Below are positions 8,179 to 16,820 of a stretch of DNA of 17,712 nt, piece after piece (within the stretch, counting starts at the first letter, position 1; every line of letters begins with the position of its first letter). Below the pieces are notes generated by a model. It was not told where the DNA came from, did not search any database, and saw only the letters and a list, made by a program, of their open reading frames with translations. Source of the stretch: CAYMAX01 sp964388595 (GTDB taxonomy: Bacteria; Bacteroidota; Bacteroidia; Bacteroidales; UBA932); contig CAYMAX010000029.1 of NCBI GenBank assembly GCA_964388595.1, forward strand, positions 1 through 17,712. Direction: 5' to 3'. A program made the translations under genes and the position numbers.

Positions 8179-8863
8179 CCCAGCCTTTATATTCTATCAT
8201 TGACATAAGCTCCATTATCTCGTATGCCCTTTTTTCCATATAATATGAGGGCTTGCCCACATTACGTTTCAGAGGAGAAGGGAGAGAAGAGGCTATCAGA
8301 GCCGATTCATATCTCGTGAGTTTGGAAGCAGGTTTATAAAAAAACAACGAAGAAGCAGCCTCTGCACCATAAATTCCCTTTCCCATCTCCGCTACGTTGA
8401 GATACACTTCCATAATCCGTTTTTTACCCCACAGCACCTCTATGGCATAAGTAAAATAAGTCTCAAGACCTTTTCGCAGCCAGCTGCGGTTGGGGATGAG
8501 AAATACGTTTTTGGCAGTCTGTTGGGAAATGGTACTCGCCCCACGCAACCTTTTCCCCTCTTTATTCTCTTCGACAGAAATATGAATTTCTTTCCAGTCA
8601 AATCCACTGTGCGTCAGGAAAGTATTGTCTTCAGAAGCAATAACTGCAGAGACAAGATTGATAGAGATCTCATCTATCGGTTTCCAAGTGTTGTGACGTT
8701 TATAATGGACATCTTCCTTAAATTGACGAGAACGAATGGCCATAAGAGGAGTATATTTGACTGGAGCCCATCTGAGTATCATAACCCATATCAATGAGAG
8801 AGCTATAAGAGACAATGGGATGTAAATAATTATAATCCTCAATAATTTCTTCAGCATTTTCAT
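8153..8863 (-). CDS. mtgA: Monofunctional peptidoglycan glycosyltransferase (GT51)
   Basis: A 236-residue membrane-anchored enzyme that polymerises lipid II into glycan strands. A basic start (KMLKKLLR) and one transmembrane segment (about 9-30) anchor it, with the catalytic domain in the periplasm. All GT51 motifs are present: ASEDNTFLTHSGFDW with catalytic Glu78, RGASTISQQTAKN (107-119), RKGLE with the second Glu134, and KKRIMEVYLN (147-156). No transpeptidase domain follows, and the length fits MtgA. I use ATG 8863 (MKML); another ATG lies two codons later. The frame is open upstream to a TTG at 8908, but that would read through the predicted promoter at 8895-8902. It is the first gene of a unit with the TPR protein, whose start overlaps its end. 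Confidence 0.93.
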   Translation of the reverse strand: MKMLKKLLRIIIIYIPLSLIALSLIWVMILRWAPVKYTPLMAIRSRQFKEDVHYKRHNTWKPIDEISINLVSAVIASEDNTFLTHSGFDWKEIHISVEENKEGKRLRGASTISQQTAKNVFLIPNRSWLRKGLETYFTYAIEVLWGKKRIMEVYLNVAEMGKGIYGAEAASSLFFYKPASKLTRYESALIASSLPSPLKRNVGKPSYYMEKRAYEIMELMSMIEYKGWDDVFKEKK

Positions 8864-8881
8864 TCTATCATCAAAAAAGAG

Positions 8882-8889
8882 TAATTTTG
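8882..8889 (+). promoter_or_regulatory. Predicted -7 box for M28-uvrB-rsh-uvrA run
   Basis: TAATTTTG matches the Bacteroidota -7 consensus TAnnTTTG. Transcription would start near 8894-8896, leaving a very short leader before the GTG at 8903 or about 17 nt before the TTG at 8912. A TTTC at 8858-8861, about 20 nt upstream, is a one-mismatch candidate for the -33 box. No other gap in the run exceeds 11 nt, so this may serve all four genes. Confidence 0.5.
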
Positions 8890-8894
8890 CCCAA

Positions 8895-8902
8895 CAAAGA
8901 TA
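8895..8902 (-). promoter_or_regulatory. Predicted -7 box for mtgA-TPR unit
   Basis: The minus strand reads TATCTTTG, a full TAnnTTTG match. A start near 8889 gives a leader of about 26 nt to the mtgA ATG at 8863. Its upstream (-33) region would fall inside the first codons of the M28 gene; no clear TTTG is seen at the right spacing. Confidence 0.5.
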
Positions 8903-9868
8903 GTGCAAACATTGAGATTTTTTGTTTTTTTAATATCAATACTTTTTCTCTCTTCCCCCTATTCCATAGCGCAGGGGAATCGTACATTGGGTCCCTACTC
9001 TATGTTTGAGCAGATTATCTACCCCAAAAAACAGGCCACTATCCTTTCATACATCAGCGACGACTGCACCAGAGGGCGCGCCTCCGGCACGATGGGCAAT
9101 CAGTTAGTGGGAAGGTACATCAAAAATAAATTCGAAAGCTACGGGCTGCAGCCTTACGACGGATATTATATTCAACTCTTCCCATTGGACTCTGTACATA
9201 GAGGTACCAATATCGTTGGTATGGTCTCAAGTACCATTCCTTCAGACCAATATGTCATTATCGGTGCTCATTATGACCATATCGGGACCATCAATGGTTT
9301 CGTTTACAATGGCGCTGATGACAATGCCTCCGGAGTCACTGCCCTGCTCAATCTCGCCGAACTGTTCGGAACCATGAGAAAGGCCAAGATGGGTCCCGAC
9401 AAAAATATCATTTTCGTGGCCTACGATGCCAAGGAGCCTGGGATGTTGGGCTCTCAGTACTTTGTGAATAATCTCAAGATTCCGAAGAAAAACATCATTT
9501 GCTCCATAAATATGGACCAGATAGGGACTGTGTTGGAGCCTGTTCACGATAGCGACACCAACTATGTAATCGTGCTGGGAGAGAAGACTCTGCACCACAA
9601 TGACCGCGGTAAGATCGGGTTGTGCAATAAGTTTTACAATCTCCACCTCGATGTTGACTATACTTTCTACGGCAGCGATAACTTCACGGAACTTTACTAC
9701 AGACTTTCAGACCAGATATCTTTTGCAGATGCAGGGATTCCCTCTCTTCTGTTCACCTCAGGCTTTCACAAACATACTTTCAAGATTACTGATGACGAAA
9801 ACATCATATCTTACCCGGTGTTAAAGAAACGGACTTTATTGGTTTTCTATTTTACAATGCTATTGTAA
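8903..9868 (+). CDS. Secreted M28-family metallopeptidase homologue with altered catalytic residue
   Basis: A 321-residue exported protein. The signal peptide has a hydrophobic core (RFFVFLISILFLSS) and Ser-Ile-Ala before Gln24. No ATG is available: the frame is closed upstream by TAA at 8882, so translation must begin at GTG 8903 or TTG 8912. M28 zinc aminopeptidase motifs are visible: GAHYDHIG (H123, D125), NGADDNASG (D139/D140), FVAYDAKEPGMLGS (174-183), NMDQIG, and a late FTSGFHKHT with a candidate metal-binding His. In the third motif the family normally has Glu-Glu; here it is Lys177-Glu178, so the metal-ligand Glu remains but the general-base Glu is Lys. Metal binding is plausible, peptidase activity is uncertain. 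It stands 11 nt ahead of uvrB, probably sharing its transcript, with no obvious functional link to repair. Confidence 0.82.
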   Translation: MQTLRFFVFLISILFLSSPYSIAQGNRTLGPYSMFEQIIYPKKQATILSYISDDCTRGRASGTMGNQLVGRYIKNKFESYGLQPYDGYYIQLFPLDSVHRGTNIVGMVSSTIPSDQYVIIGAHYDHIGTINGFVYNGADDNASGVTALLNLAELFGTMRKAKMGPDKNIIFVAYDAKEPGMLGSQYFVNNLKIPKKNIICSINMDQIGTVLEPVHDSDTNYVIVLGEKTLHHNDRGKIGLCNKFYNLHLDVDYTFYGSDNFTELYYRLSDQISFADAGIPSLLFTSGFHKHTFKITDDENIISYPVLKKRTLLVFYFTMLL

Positions 9869-9879
9869 GTTAAGCGACG

Positions 9880-11877
9880 ATGCCTTTCAAATTATCATCA
9901 CCATATCAACCTACCGGTGACCAGCCTGAAGCCATCGAACAGATGTGTACTGCCATGGAAGGGGGAGCAGACGCTCTCACACTCCTCGGTGTCACTGGCT
10001 CGGGCAAGACTTTCACTATGGCCAATGTGATAGAAAGACTTCAGAGACCGGCCCTCATATTAAGTCACAATAAGACTCTTGCGGCACAACTTTATGGGGA
10101 ATTCAAGACATTTTTCCCCGACAATGCCGTGGAATATTTCGTTTCCTACTATGACTACTTCCAACCAGAGGCTTATCTTCCCGTCACAGATACATATATC
10201 GAAAAAGACCTCAGCATCAATGATGAGATAGAAAAGCTCCGCCTGAGTGCATCTTCCGCTCTTCTTTCTGGAAGACGCGACATTATCGTCATCTCAAGTG
10301 TCTCCTGCCTCTACGGCATAGGCAATCCTCAGGATTTTCACAACAACACCATCACTCTGAAAATCGGAGACAAGATAAGTCGCACCAAATTACTTTATCG
10401 ACTCGTGGATGCTCTCTACTCCCGCAACGATATCGAGTTCAAACGTGGCACATTTAGAGTACGTGGGGAGAGCATTGACATATACCTGGCATACGTAGAC
10501 AGCGGATGCAGAGTGCTGTTCTTTGGAGATGAGATAGAGAGCATCGAACTCATTGACCCACTCACAGGAGCCACCACAGACCATATTGATGAGATATCTA
10601 TCTACCCTGCCAATATATTTGTCACCACCAAAGAGCGCACCAAACTCGGTATCTCACAGATACAGGATGACCTCGTGACGCAGTGTGAATATTTCAACAG
10701 TATAGGAAAGTATCACGAATCCAACCGACTCAAAAAGAGAGTGGAATATGATATCGAGATGATTAAAGAACTCGGTTACTGCCCCGGCATTGAAAATTAT
10801 TCCCGCTATTTTGACGGAAGGAAAGCAGGACAGAGACCATTTTGCCTGATTGACTATTTCCCCCAAGACTTCATCACTTTCATCGATGAAAGCCACGTCA
10901 CACTCCCTCAGGTCAGGGCAATGTTCGGAGGAGACCGTTCCAGGAAAGAGACTCTGATAGAATATGGATTCCGTCTTCCGGCGGCAGCCGATAACAGACC
11001 GCTCAAATTTGAAGAATTTGAGGAGATTATTCACCAGAAGGTGTTTGTGAGTGCCACACCTGGTGATTACGAATTTAAAGCCTCTCAGGGGCTGATCGTG
11101 GAGCAAATAGTAAGACCGACCGGGCTGCTGGACCCCCCCATAGAAGTTCGTCCTTCCAAAAATCAGATAGATGACCTCATGGAAGAGATAGAAAAACGCT
11201 CCGTCAAAGACGAGAGGGTGCTTGTCACTACTCTCACCAAGAGAATGGCAGAAGAATTGGAGAAATTTCTTACCAAGAGAGGAATACGCACCCGTTACAT
11301 CCATTCAGAGGTAGAAACCCTCGAAAGAGTAGAGATACTTGAAGATTTTAAGGCAGGACGATTTGATGTTCTTGTGGGCGTCAACCTTCTTCGTGAGGGT
11401 TTGGACCTGCCAAGTGTCTCTCTAGTGGCCATTATTGATGCCGACAAGGAGGGATTTCTCCGTTCCGACAGGTCACTTACACAGACAGCAGGACGTGCGG
11501 CACGAAATCTGAATGGTCTTGTCATAATGTATGCAGACACCATCACCGGTTCCATGCAGCGCACCATAGATGAGACCAACAGAAGAAGAGCCAAACAACA
11601 GGAATATAATAAAGCACATCATATCACCCCTACTCAGATACACAATCCCATCAAGAGCACATTAGTGGCTCATAACAAATATCCTGTAGAAGATGAAGAA
11701 TTGATGAGCAAATACATTGCTGACGAACCGATACTGGCCAAAATGAGCCCCAAACAACTGCTGGCAGCCATTGACACTGCTCGCAGCAAGATGGAAAAAG
11801 CTGCCAAAGAACTCGATTTTCTCAGAGCAGCCAAGTACAGAGATGAGATGAACGAACTCAAAAAATTAGAACATTGA
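9880..11877 (+). CDS. uvrB: Excinuclease ABC subunit B
   Basis: A 665-residue protein, full length for UvrB, the helicase-like subunit that verifies damage handed over by UvrA and recruits UvrC in nucleotide excision repair. Seen in order: SPYQPTGDQPEAI at the start; Walker A GVTGSGKT (37-44); the beta-hairpin segment FVSYYDYFQPEAYLP (87-101), keeping Tyr90, Tyr91 and Tyr93, which sit against the damaged strand; DESH at 336-339 (Walker B); QTAGRAARN (motif VI); and a C-terminal UVR motif, about 627-662 (SKMEKAAKELDFLRAAKYRD), for UvrC contact. Nothing is missing. It follows the M28 gene by 11 nt, and its TGA overlaps the TTG start of rsh (TTGA), so the two are probably translationally coupled. 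Confidence 0.98.
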   Translation: MPFKLSSPYQPTGDQPEAIEQMCTAMEGGADALTLLGVTGSGKTFTMANVIERLQRPALILSHNKTLAAQLYGEFKTFFPDNAVEYFVSYYDYFQPEAYLPVTDTYIEKDLSINDEIEKLRLSASSALLSGRRDIIVISSVSCLYGIGNPQDFHNNTITLKIGDKISRTKLLYRLVDALYSRNDIEFKRGTFRVRGESIDIYLAYVDSGCRVLFFGDEIESIELIDPLTGATTDHIDEISIYPANIFVTTKERTKLGISQIQDDLVTQCEYFNSIGKYHESNRLKKRVEYDIEMIKELGYCPGIENYSRYFDGRKAGQRPFCLIDYFPQDFITFIDESHVTLPQVRAMFGGDRSRKETLIEYGFRLPAAADNRPLKFEEFEEIIHQKVFVSATPGDYEFKASQGLIVEQIVRPTGLLDPPIEVRPSKNQIDDLMEEIEKRSVKDERVLVTTLTKRMAEELEKFLTKRGIRTRYIHSEVETLERVEILEDFKAGRFDVLVGVNLLREGLDLPSVSLVAIIDADKEGFLRSDRSLTQTAGRAARNLNGLVIMYADTITGSMQRTIDETNRRRAKQQEYNKAHHITPTQIHNPIKSTLVAHNKYPVEDEELMSKYIADEPILAKMSPKQLLAAIDTARSKMEKAAKELDFLRAAKYRDEMNELKKLEH

Positions 11878-14030
11878 ACGAAGGAAACGACATATTAAAT
11901 GAGATTCTGGCCTTTTATTCTCCCGAAGAAAAGAGCGTCATAGAGAATGCTTACACGTTCGCTAAGGAGGCCCTGATGGGGAAGGTTCGAGAGAACAAGC
12001 ATCCTTTTATCGAACACCCTCTGGGAGTGGCCAAGATAATAGCTCAGGATGTCGGCCTTGGGTACGAATCAATTGTCGCCATTTTCCTCCACGAGAGCAT
12101 CAGGTTCAATCCTGAACTGATGACAAAGATACCGAAAGGGACTTTTTCTGATGAGGTCATCAACATCGCACTGAGTCTCAATAAGATTGCAGCCATCAAT
12201 CCTCGTGACACCAACCTTGAAGCTGACAATTATAAACGATTGATTGTCTCATATTCTAAAGACCCGAGGGTCACCATCATCAAACTTGCAGACCGGCTTG
12301 ACGTGATGAGAAACATCGACCTTCTCCCTGCTGCTTCCAAAGAAAAAAAGGCCACAGAAACAATTTTGTTATATATTCCTATTGCCCACCAGCTGGGCCT
12401 CTACAGGGTAAAAAGTGAGTTAGAAGACCTGTTCTTTAAGTTTACCGAACCCGAAAAATATAGGATGATAACAAATATGTTATCAGCATCTGAAGCCGAA
12501 AGAATCTCCTTTACCAGATCATTTATGGAGCCTCTCGTCAGAAAAATTGAGAAAGAAGGCATTCACTTTACCATCAAGAGCCGTACCAAGACAGCATACT
12601 CTATCTGGAAGAAGATGATGAAGCAAAACATACCTTTTGAAGAGGTTCATGATGTCTTTGCCATCAGGATTATCATCGATACCGAGCCCAATAGAGAAAA
12701 AGAACACGCACTCTGCTGGAAAGTATATTCACTCGTGACCGAAGAATACACTCCAGACACTTCCCGGCTCAGAGACTGGATAGATAAACCTAAAGCCAAC
12801 GGTTATGAATCCCTCCACACCACCGTCTCTGACAAAGAAGGCAATAGTGTAGAGGTGCAGATAAGAACCACCCGTATGGATAATATAGCTGAGAACGGAC
12901 TCGCTTCTCACTGGTCTTACAAAGGGATAAAAAACGACAATAGTCTTTCTCTATGGCTTTCTTCGGTGAGAACCGCACTTGAAAACAATAGTGAAAGCAG
13001 TTACGAAGATGCCGCTCTGTATCGACGCAACGAAGTATTTGTATTCACACCGGAAGGAGAATTGAAACGACTTCCTGCCAACGCCTGTGTCCTTGACTTT
13101 GCTTTCAGCATCCATAGCAATCTCGGATTGAAATGTTCCGGAGCTCTCATTGGGGGTAAACCTGTCTCCATCAGAGAAAAACTTATTACCGGCAGCACTG
13201 TATCCATTCTCTCCAATAAAAATCAAAAGCCTTCACCCGATTGGCTCAACTTCGTAGTAAGTTCCAAAGCAAGGAACAAAATCAAACAGAAGCTCAAAGA
13301 AGAGGAGGTAAAACAATCTCAAACCGGGAAAGAGCTTCTCGAAAGAAGGCTCAAGAATTGGAAAATGGAGATCAGTGATGAAGACTTGATGAACTTATGC
13401 AAGAAATATAAGCTCAAAAGCATCAATGAGCTCTTTGCACAGATAGGAAATAGTCTTATAGATACTTCTGAAATCAAAGATTATCTTTCAAGTAAGTCCC
13501 ACATTGCTGTCACGGAGAAAAAAGCAGACCCGTCCGTTACCAGGATCAAAACCAAAAACTCTCCTACCAATGTGTTGATAATAAACGACAAGTTGGGTGG
13601 ACTCGGGTACAAGATGGCCAAGTGTTGCAATCCCATATTCGGAGATGAAGTGTTTGGATTCGTCTCTGTCAAAGAGGGAGTCAAGATTCACAGAATGTCT
13701 TGTCCCAACGCTGCAAGATTGATTCAGAACTACCCCTATCGCATAGTGAAAGTGAGATGGAGAGAAGACACATCTCTTGAAAACTTTCAGACATCTATCA
13801 AAGTTATAGTCGATGCACCCTCGGTTTATACTGCAGTGCTGGGTACTATCAATAATTTTTACGCCACTCTCCGTTCTTCAAGTATTGTTCAAATGGAAGG
13901 TAAAAATCAGGGCGATTACTGTGTGCTCATCCAGATGCTTGTAGCCAACAACCAACAACTCGACAAGATAGTCTCTGCCATAAAAAAGACCAAAGGTGTA
14001 TCAAATGTAGTCAGAACAACCAATGGATAG
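11874..14030 (+). CDS. Long RelA/SpoT homologue, hydrolase site degenerate
   Basis: A 718-residue RSH protein making the alarmone (p)ppGpp. Domains: HD hydrolase about 25-165, synthetase about 225-335, TGS about 386-446, conserved cysteine domain with KCCNP (C584, C585) and HRMSC (H606, C610), and ACT about 642-716. The synthetase looks intact: SRTKTAYSIWKKM (R237, K239, S243), HDVFAIR (D260), PKANGYESLHT and EVQIRT (E327). The substrate loop reads RLRDW (298-302), closer to the RxKD form of bifunctional Rel enzymes than to the acidic ExDD form of RelA. In the hydrolase, HDxxED reads H73-E-S-I-R-F78 and DRLHNMR reads DRLDVMR (140-146), so several catalytic residues are lost; mainly synthetic activity is inferred. 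The only suitable early start is TTG 11874, inside the uvrB stop; the next in-frame ATG would cut into the HD domain. It overlaps uvrA by 8 nt. Confidence 0.95.
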   Translation: MNEGNDILNEILAFYSPEEKSVIENAYTFAKEALMGKVRENKHPFIEHPLGVAKIIAQDVGLGYESIVAIFLHESIRFNPELMTKIPKGTFSDEVINIALSLNKIAAINPRDTNLEADNYKRLIVSYSKDPRVTIIKLADRLDVMRNIDLLPAASKEKKATETILLYIPIAHQLGLYRVKSELEDLFFKFTEPEKYRMITNMLSASEAERISFTRSFMEPLVRKIEKEGIHFTIKSRTKTAYSIWKKMMKQNIPFEEVHDVFAIRIIIDTEPNREKEHALCWKVYSLVTEEYTPDTSRLRDWIDKPKANGYESLHTTVSDKEGNSVEVQIRTTRMDNIAENGLASHWSYKGIKNDNSLSLWLSSVRTALENNSESSYEDAALYRRNEVFVFTPEGELKRLPANACVLDFAFSIHSNLGLKCSGALIGGKPVSIREKLITGSTVSILSNKNQKPSPDWLNFVVSSKARNKIKQKLKEEEVKQSQTGKELLERRLKNWKMEISDEDLMNLCKKYKLKSINELFAQIGNSLIDTSEIKDYLSSKSHIAVTEKKADPSVTRIKTKNSPTNVLIINDKLGGLGYKMAKCCNPIFGDEVFGFVSVKEGVKIHRMSCPNAARLIQNYPYRIVKVRWREDTSLENFQTSIKVIVDAPSVYTAVLGTINNFYATLRSSSIVQMEGKNQGDYCVLIQMLVANNQQLDKIVSAIKKTKGVSNVVRTTNG

Positions 14031-16815
14031 CGATAATTTCATACATATAAAAGGGGCAGCCGTCAATAATCTCAAGAATATCAGCTTAGATATTCCAAGG
14101 GATAAATTTGTCGTAATTACCGGCATCTCCGGGTCAGGGAAATCTTCGCTCGCTTTCGATACTCTTTTTGCCGAAGGACAAAGAAGATTTGCTGAAAGCA
14201 TATCATCCTTTGCACGTCAATTTCTGGGCAGAATGTCCAAACCTGCAGTTGAAGATATCTCAGGAATTCCCCCTGCCATCGCTATCGAACAACGTGTAAG
14301 CACAGGCAACCCCCGCTCCACCGTCGGCACTTCGACAGAAATCTACGACTATCTTAGAATTTTGTTCGCGAAAATAGGCAGGACATATTCACCTGTCAGT
14401 GGCCGGGAGGTGGCTTGTGACACATCTCAATCTGTATTGAATTATATCCGGGAGGTTTCAGCAGCACCACACGACAAAGAGAGCATGCTGCTTCTGCTTG
14501 CCAACATCAAATGGGAAGAGAAGTCATATCGTATCGAACGGCTGCTTGAACTCAAGGAACAGGGATACAATAGAGTCTGTATCATACCCGACAATCACTC
14601 ATATTCAATAGAGAAAATTGATACAGTACTTTCCAAAATTGACCAATTTTCAGACCCGAAAATCTATCTTCTGGTGGACAGAATCTCTTTAAAAGAGAGT
14701 GAAAATATAGATGATGATACTCTGACCCGCATCACTGACTCCATCAACACCGCATTTGAACGTGGCAACGGATATATCCAATGCATCTTTCAGGATGACA
14801 AAGGACTCAGAATACGCCCTTTTTCCAACATTTTCGAATCTGATGGCATCCTGTTCGAACAGCCACAGGAGTGGCTTTTTAACTTCAACAATCCTCTCGG
14901 AGCCTGTCCTGCCTGCGGAGGATTTGGGAAGATTATCGGTATTGATGAAGAGCTCGTGATACCCAATCAGGCTTTATCAGTCTATCAAAATGCCATCGCC
15001 TGTTGGAAAGGAGATGTAATGCAATATTTCAAAAATGAAGTGGTATTAAATGCCGAGAAATACCATTTTCCCATACATAAACCCTATCACGACCTGTCTC
15101 AAGAAGAGAAAGATTTACTCTGGAAGGGCAATCAAGACATTACAGGCATCTTGCCATTTTTCAAGGAAATCGAAAGCAAACGTTACAAAATCCAGAACAA
15201 ATATCTGCTGAGCCGCTACTCCGGCAAGACCATCTGCCGTGACTGCCATGGTTCGAGACTTCGTAAAGAATCGTTATATGTCAAAATCGGTGGTAAAAAT
15301 ATAGCGGAGCTTATGGATATGAGCATCCATAATCTGCGTTCGTTCTTCGATACTCTGACTCTTACCGAATATGAGCGTTCCATAGCTTCGAAAGCGATAA
15401 TTGAGATTAATCAGAGACTCGAATACATCGAAAATGTAGGCCTCTCCTACCTCACTTTAAATCGAGCCAGCAACACACTTAGCGGTGGAGAAAGCCAACG
15501 AATTCACCTTGTCAGCACATTAGGCAATTCCCTGACCGGCTCTATGTACATTCTCGACGAACCGAGTATCGGACTTCATTCCCGAGACACCGCCCGTCTG
15601 ATATCTGTTCTCAAAAGACTGAGAGACATAGGCAATACAGTAATTGTCGTAGAGCACGATGAAGATATTATCAGAGCTGCAGACTATCTGATAGATATTG
15701 GACCACTTGCAGGTATCAACGGAGGGGAAATCGTCTATCAGGGTCCTCCCCCTGCAACAAATATCACATCCAGGGCTGCGAACACTCTTCTTAAGTCCTA
15801 TCCTCAGTCTCTTACCCTTCAATACTTGCTCGGTAAGAAGTCTATACCTATCACAACAGAAAAACGCCACTCCAAATATTCCATAGAAGTGTGTGGAGCT
15901 TGTGAAAATAATCTTAAAAACATCGATGTCAGATTTCCATTGAAAGTTATGACTGCTGTCGTAGGAGTCAGTGGGTCGGGTAAATCATCTTTGGTAGGAG
16001 ACATCCTTTACCCCGCCCTATTCCGTCATATCAACAAATTTGGTCCTAAGCCGGGCTCTTTTTCAGAATTGCGCGGTGACCTGGGAAGAATATCATCTGT
16101 AGAATATGTCGACCAAAATCCCATTGGTAAAAATTCACGCTCCAATCCCGTCACATACCTCAAAGTGTACGACGACATACGTAAAGTGTTTTCAGACCAG
16201 CCATACGCCAAACTCAACGGATATGGTCATTCACATTTTTCTTTCAATATAGATGGAGGAAGATGCCCTGAATGTCAAGGGGAAGGCACGGTGAAGATAC
16301 CTATGCAATTTATGGCAGACATTACCATGACTTGCGAATCTTGCGGCGGCAAACGGTTTCTTCCCGACATTCTGGAAGTAAAATATCACGGCAAGAACAT
16401 TAGTGATGTGCTCGACATGAGTGTAGATGAAGCTATTGAGTTCTTTTCTTCGATAGATGAACCATCTTCCATTCGCATAGCCCAAAAACTTCGTCCTCTT
16501 CAAGATGTAGGGCTCAATTATATCAGACTCGGACAGAGCAGCAGTACCTTAAGCGGAGGTGAAAGTCAACGAGTGAAGCTTGCATCTTTTCTGGGAGAAG
16601 AATCTGCATCCACCCTTTTTATTTTCGACGAACCTACTACAGGGCTCCATTTTCACGACATCGAAAAACTTTTGAATTCTTTCAATGCCCTGCTTGACCA
16701 CGGACACACAATTGTGGTGGTAGAACACAATCCCTACATCATCCGTGCTGCAGACAACATCATCGAGCTGGGGCCCGAAGGTGGTGATGAAGGGGGATAT
16801 TTACTCAGTAACTGA
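14023..16815 (+). CDS. uvrA: Excinuclease ABC subunit A
   Basis: A 930-residue duplicated ABC ATPase that scans DNA for lesions and loads UvrB. First half: Walker A GISGSGKSS (34-42), the zinc module starting NPLGACPACGGFG, signature LSGGESQR (486-493), and Walker B with YILDEPSIGLH. Second half: Walker A GVSGSGKSS (648-656), zinc finger CPECQGEG...CESCGG, signature LSGGESQR near 843-850, and FIFDEPTTGLHFHD. The early CPxC site found in many UvrA proteins is SPVSG here, which I recall as usual in Bacteroidota. Length and motifs fit a functional UvrA rather than a truncated UvrA2-like paralogue. The ATG lies within the end of rsh (ATGGATAG, 8 nt overlap), so rsh and uvrA are probably coupled. 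It ends 5 nt before convergent prfA. Confidence 0.98.
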   Translation: MDSDNFIHIKGAAVNNLKNISLDIPRDKFVVITGISGSGKSSLAFDTLFAEGQRRFAESISSFARQFLGRMSKPAVEDISGIPPAIAIEQRVSTGNPRSTVGTSTEIYDYLRILFAKIGRTYSPVSGREVACDTSQSVLNYIREVSAAPHDKESMLLLLANIKWEEKSYRIERLLELKEQGYNRVCIIPDNHSYSIEKIDTVLSKIDQFSDPKIYLLVDRISLKESENIDDDTLTRITDSINTAFERGNGYIQCIFQDDKGLRIRPFSNIFESDGILFEQPQEWLFNFNNPLGACPACGGFGKIIGIDEELVIPNQALSVYQNAIACWKGDVMQYFKNEVVLNAEKYHFPIHKPYHDLSQEEKDLLWKGNQDITGILPFFKEIESKRYKIQNKYLLSRYSGKTICRDCHGSRLRKESLYVKIGGKNIAELMDMSIHNLRSFFDTLTLTEYERSIASKAIIEINQRLEYIENVGLSYLTLNRASNTLSGGESQRIHLVSTLGNSLTGSMYILDEPSIGLHSRDTARLISVLKRLRDIGNTVIVVEHDEDIIRAADYLIDIGPLAGINGGEIVYQGPPPATNITSRAANTLLKSYPQSLTLQYLLGKKSIPITTEKRHSKYSIEVCGACENNLKNIDVRFPLKVMTAVVGVSGSGKSSLVGDILYPALFRHINKFGPKPGSFSELRGDLGRISSVEYVDQNPIGKNSRSNPVTYLKVYDDIRKVFSDQPYAKLNGYGHSHFSFNIDGGRCPECQGEGTVKIPMQFMADITMTCESCGGKRFLPDILEVKYHGKNISDVLDMSVDEAIEFFSSIDEPSSIRIAQKLRPLQDVGLNYIRLGQSSSTLSGGESQRVKLASFLGEESASTLFIFDEPTTGLHFHDIEKLLNSFNALLDHGHTIVVVEHNPYIIRAADNIIELGPEGGDEGGYLLSN

Positions 16816-16820
16816 CACGA

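Noticed and set aside
8864..8908. Upstream TTG extension of mtgA
   Set aside because: It contains the predicted -7 box of mtgA, and adds residues before the basic membrane anchor that the family does not need.
9790..9868. Possible frameshift at the end of the M28 gene
   Set aside because: The C-terminus after HKHT (KITDDE, PVLKKRT) runs in frame to a plausible family-length end just before uvrB, so no truncation is evident.
10654..11304. 216-codon open frame on the minus strand inside uvrB
   Set aside because: It lies wholly antisense to a well-conserved gene, has Cys/Phe-rich low-sense composition, and matches no family I know; a codon-bias shadow.
16805..16815. Odd palindrome TCAGT-A-ACTGA at the uvrA end
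   Set aside because: A one-base loop cannot form a terminator hairpin and no T-run follows; likely chance.
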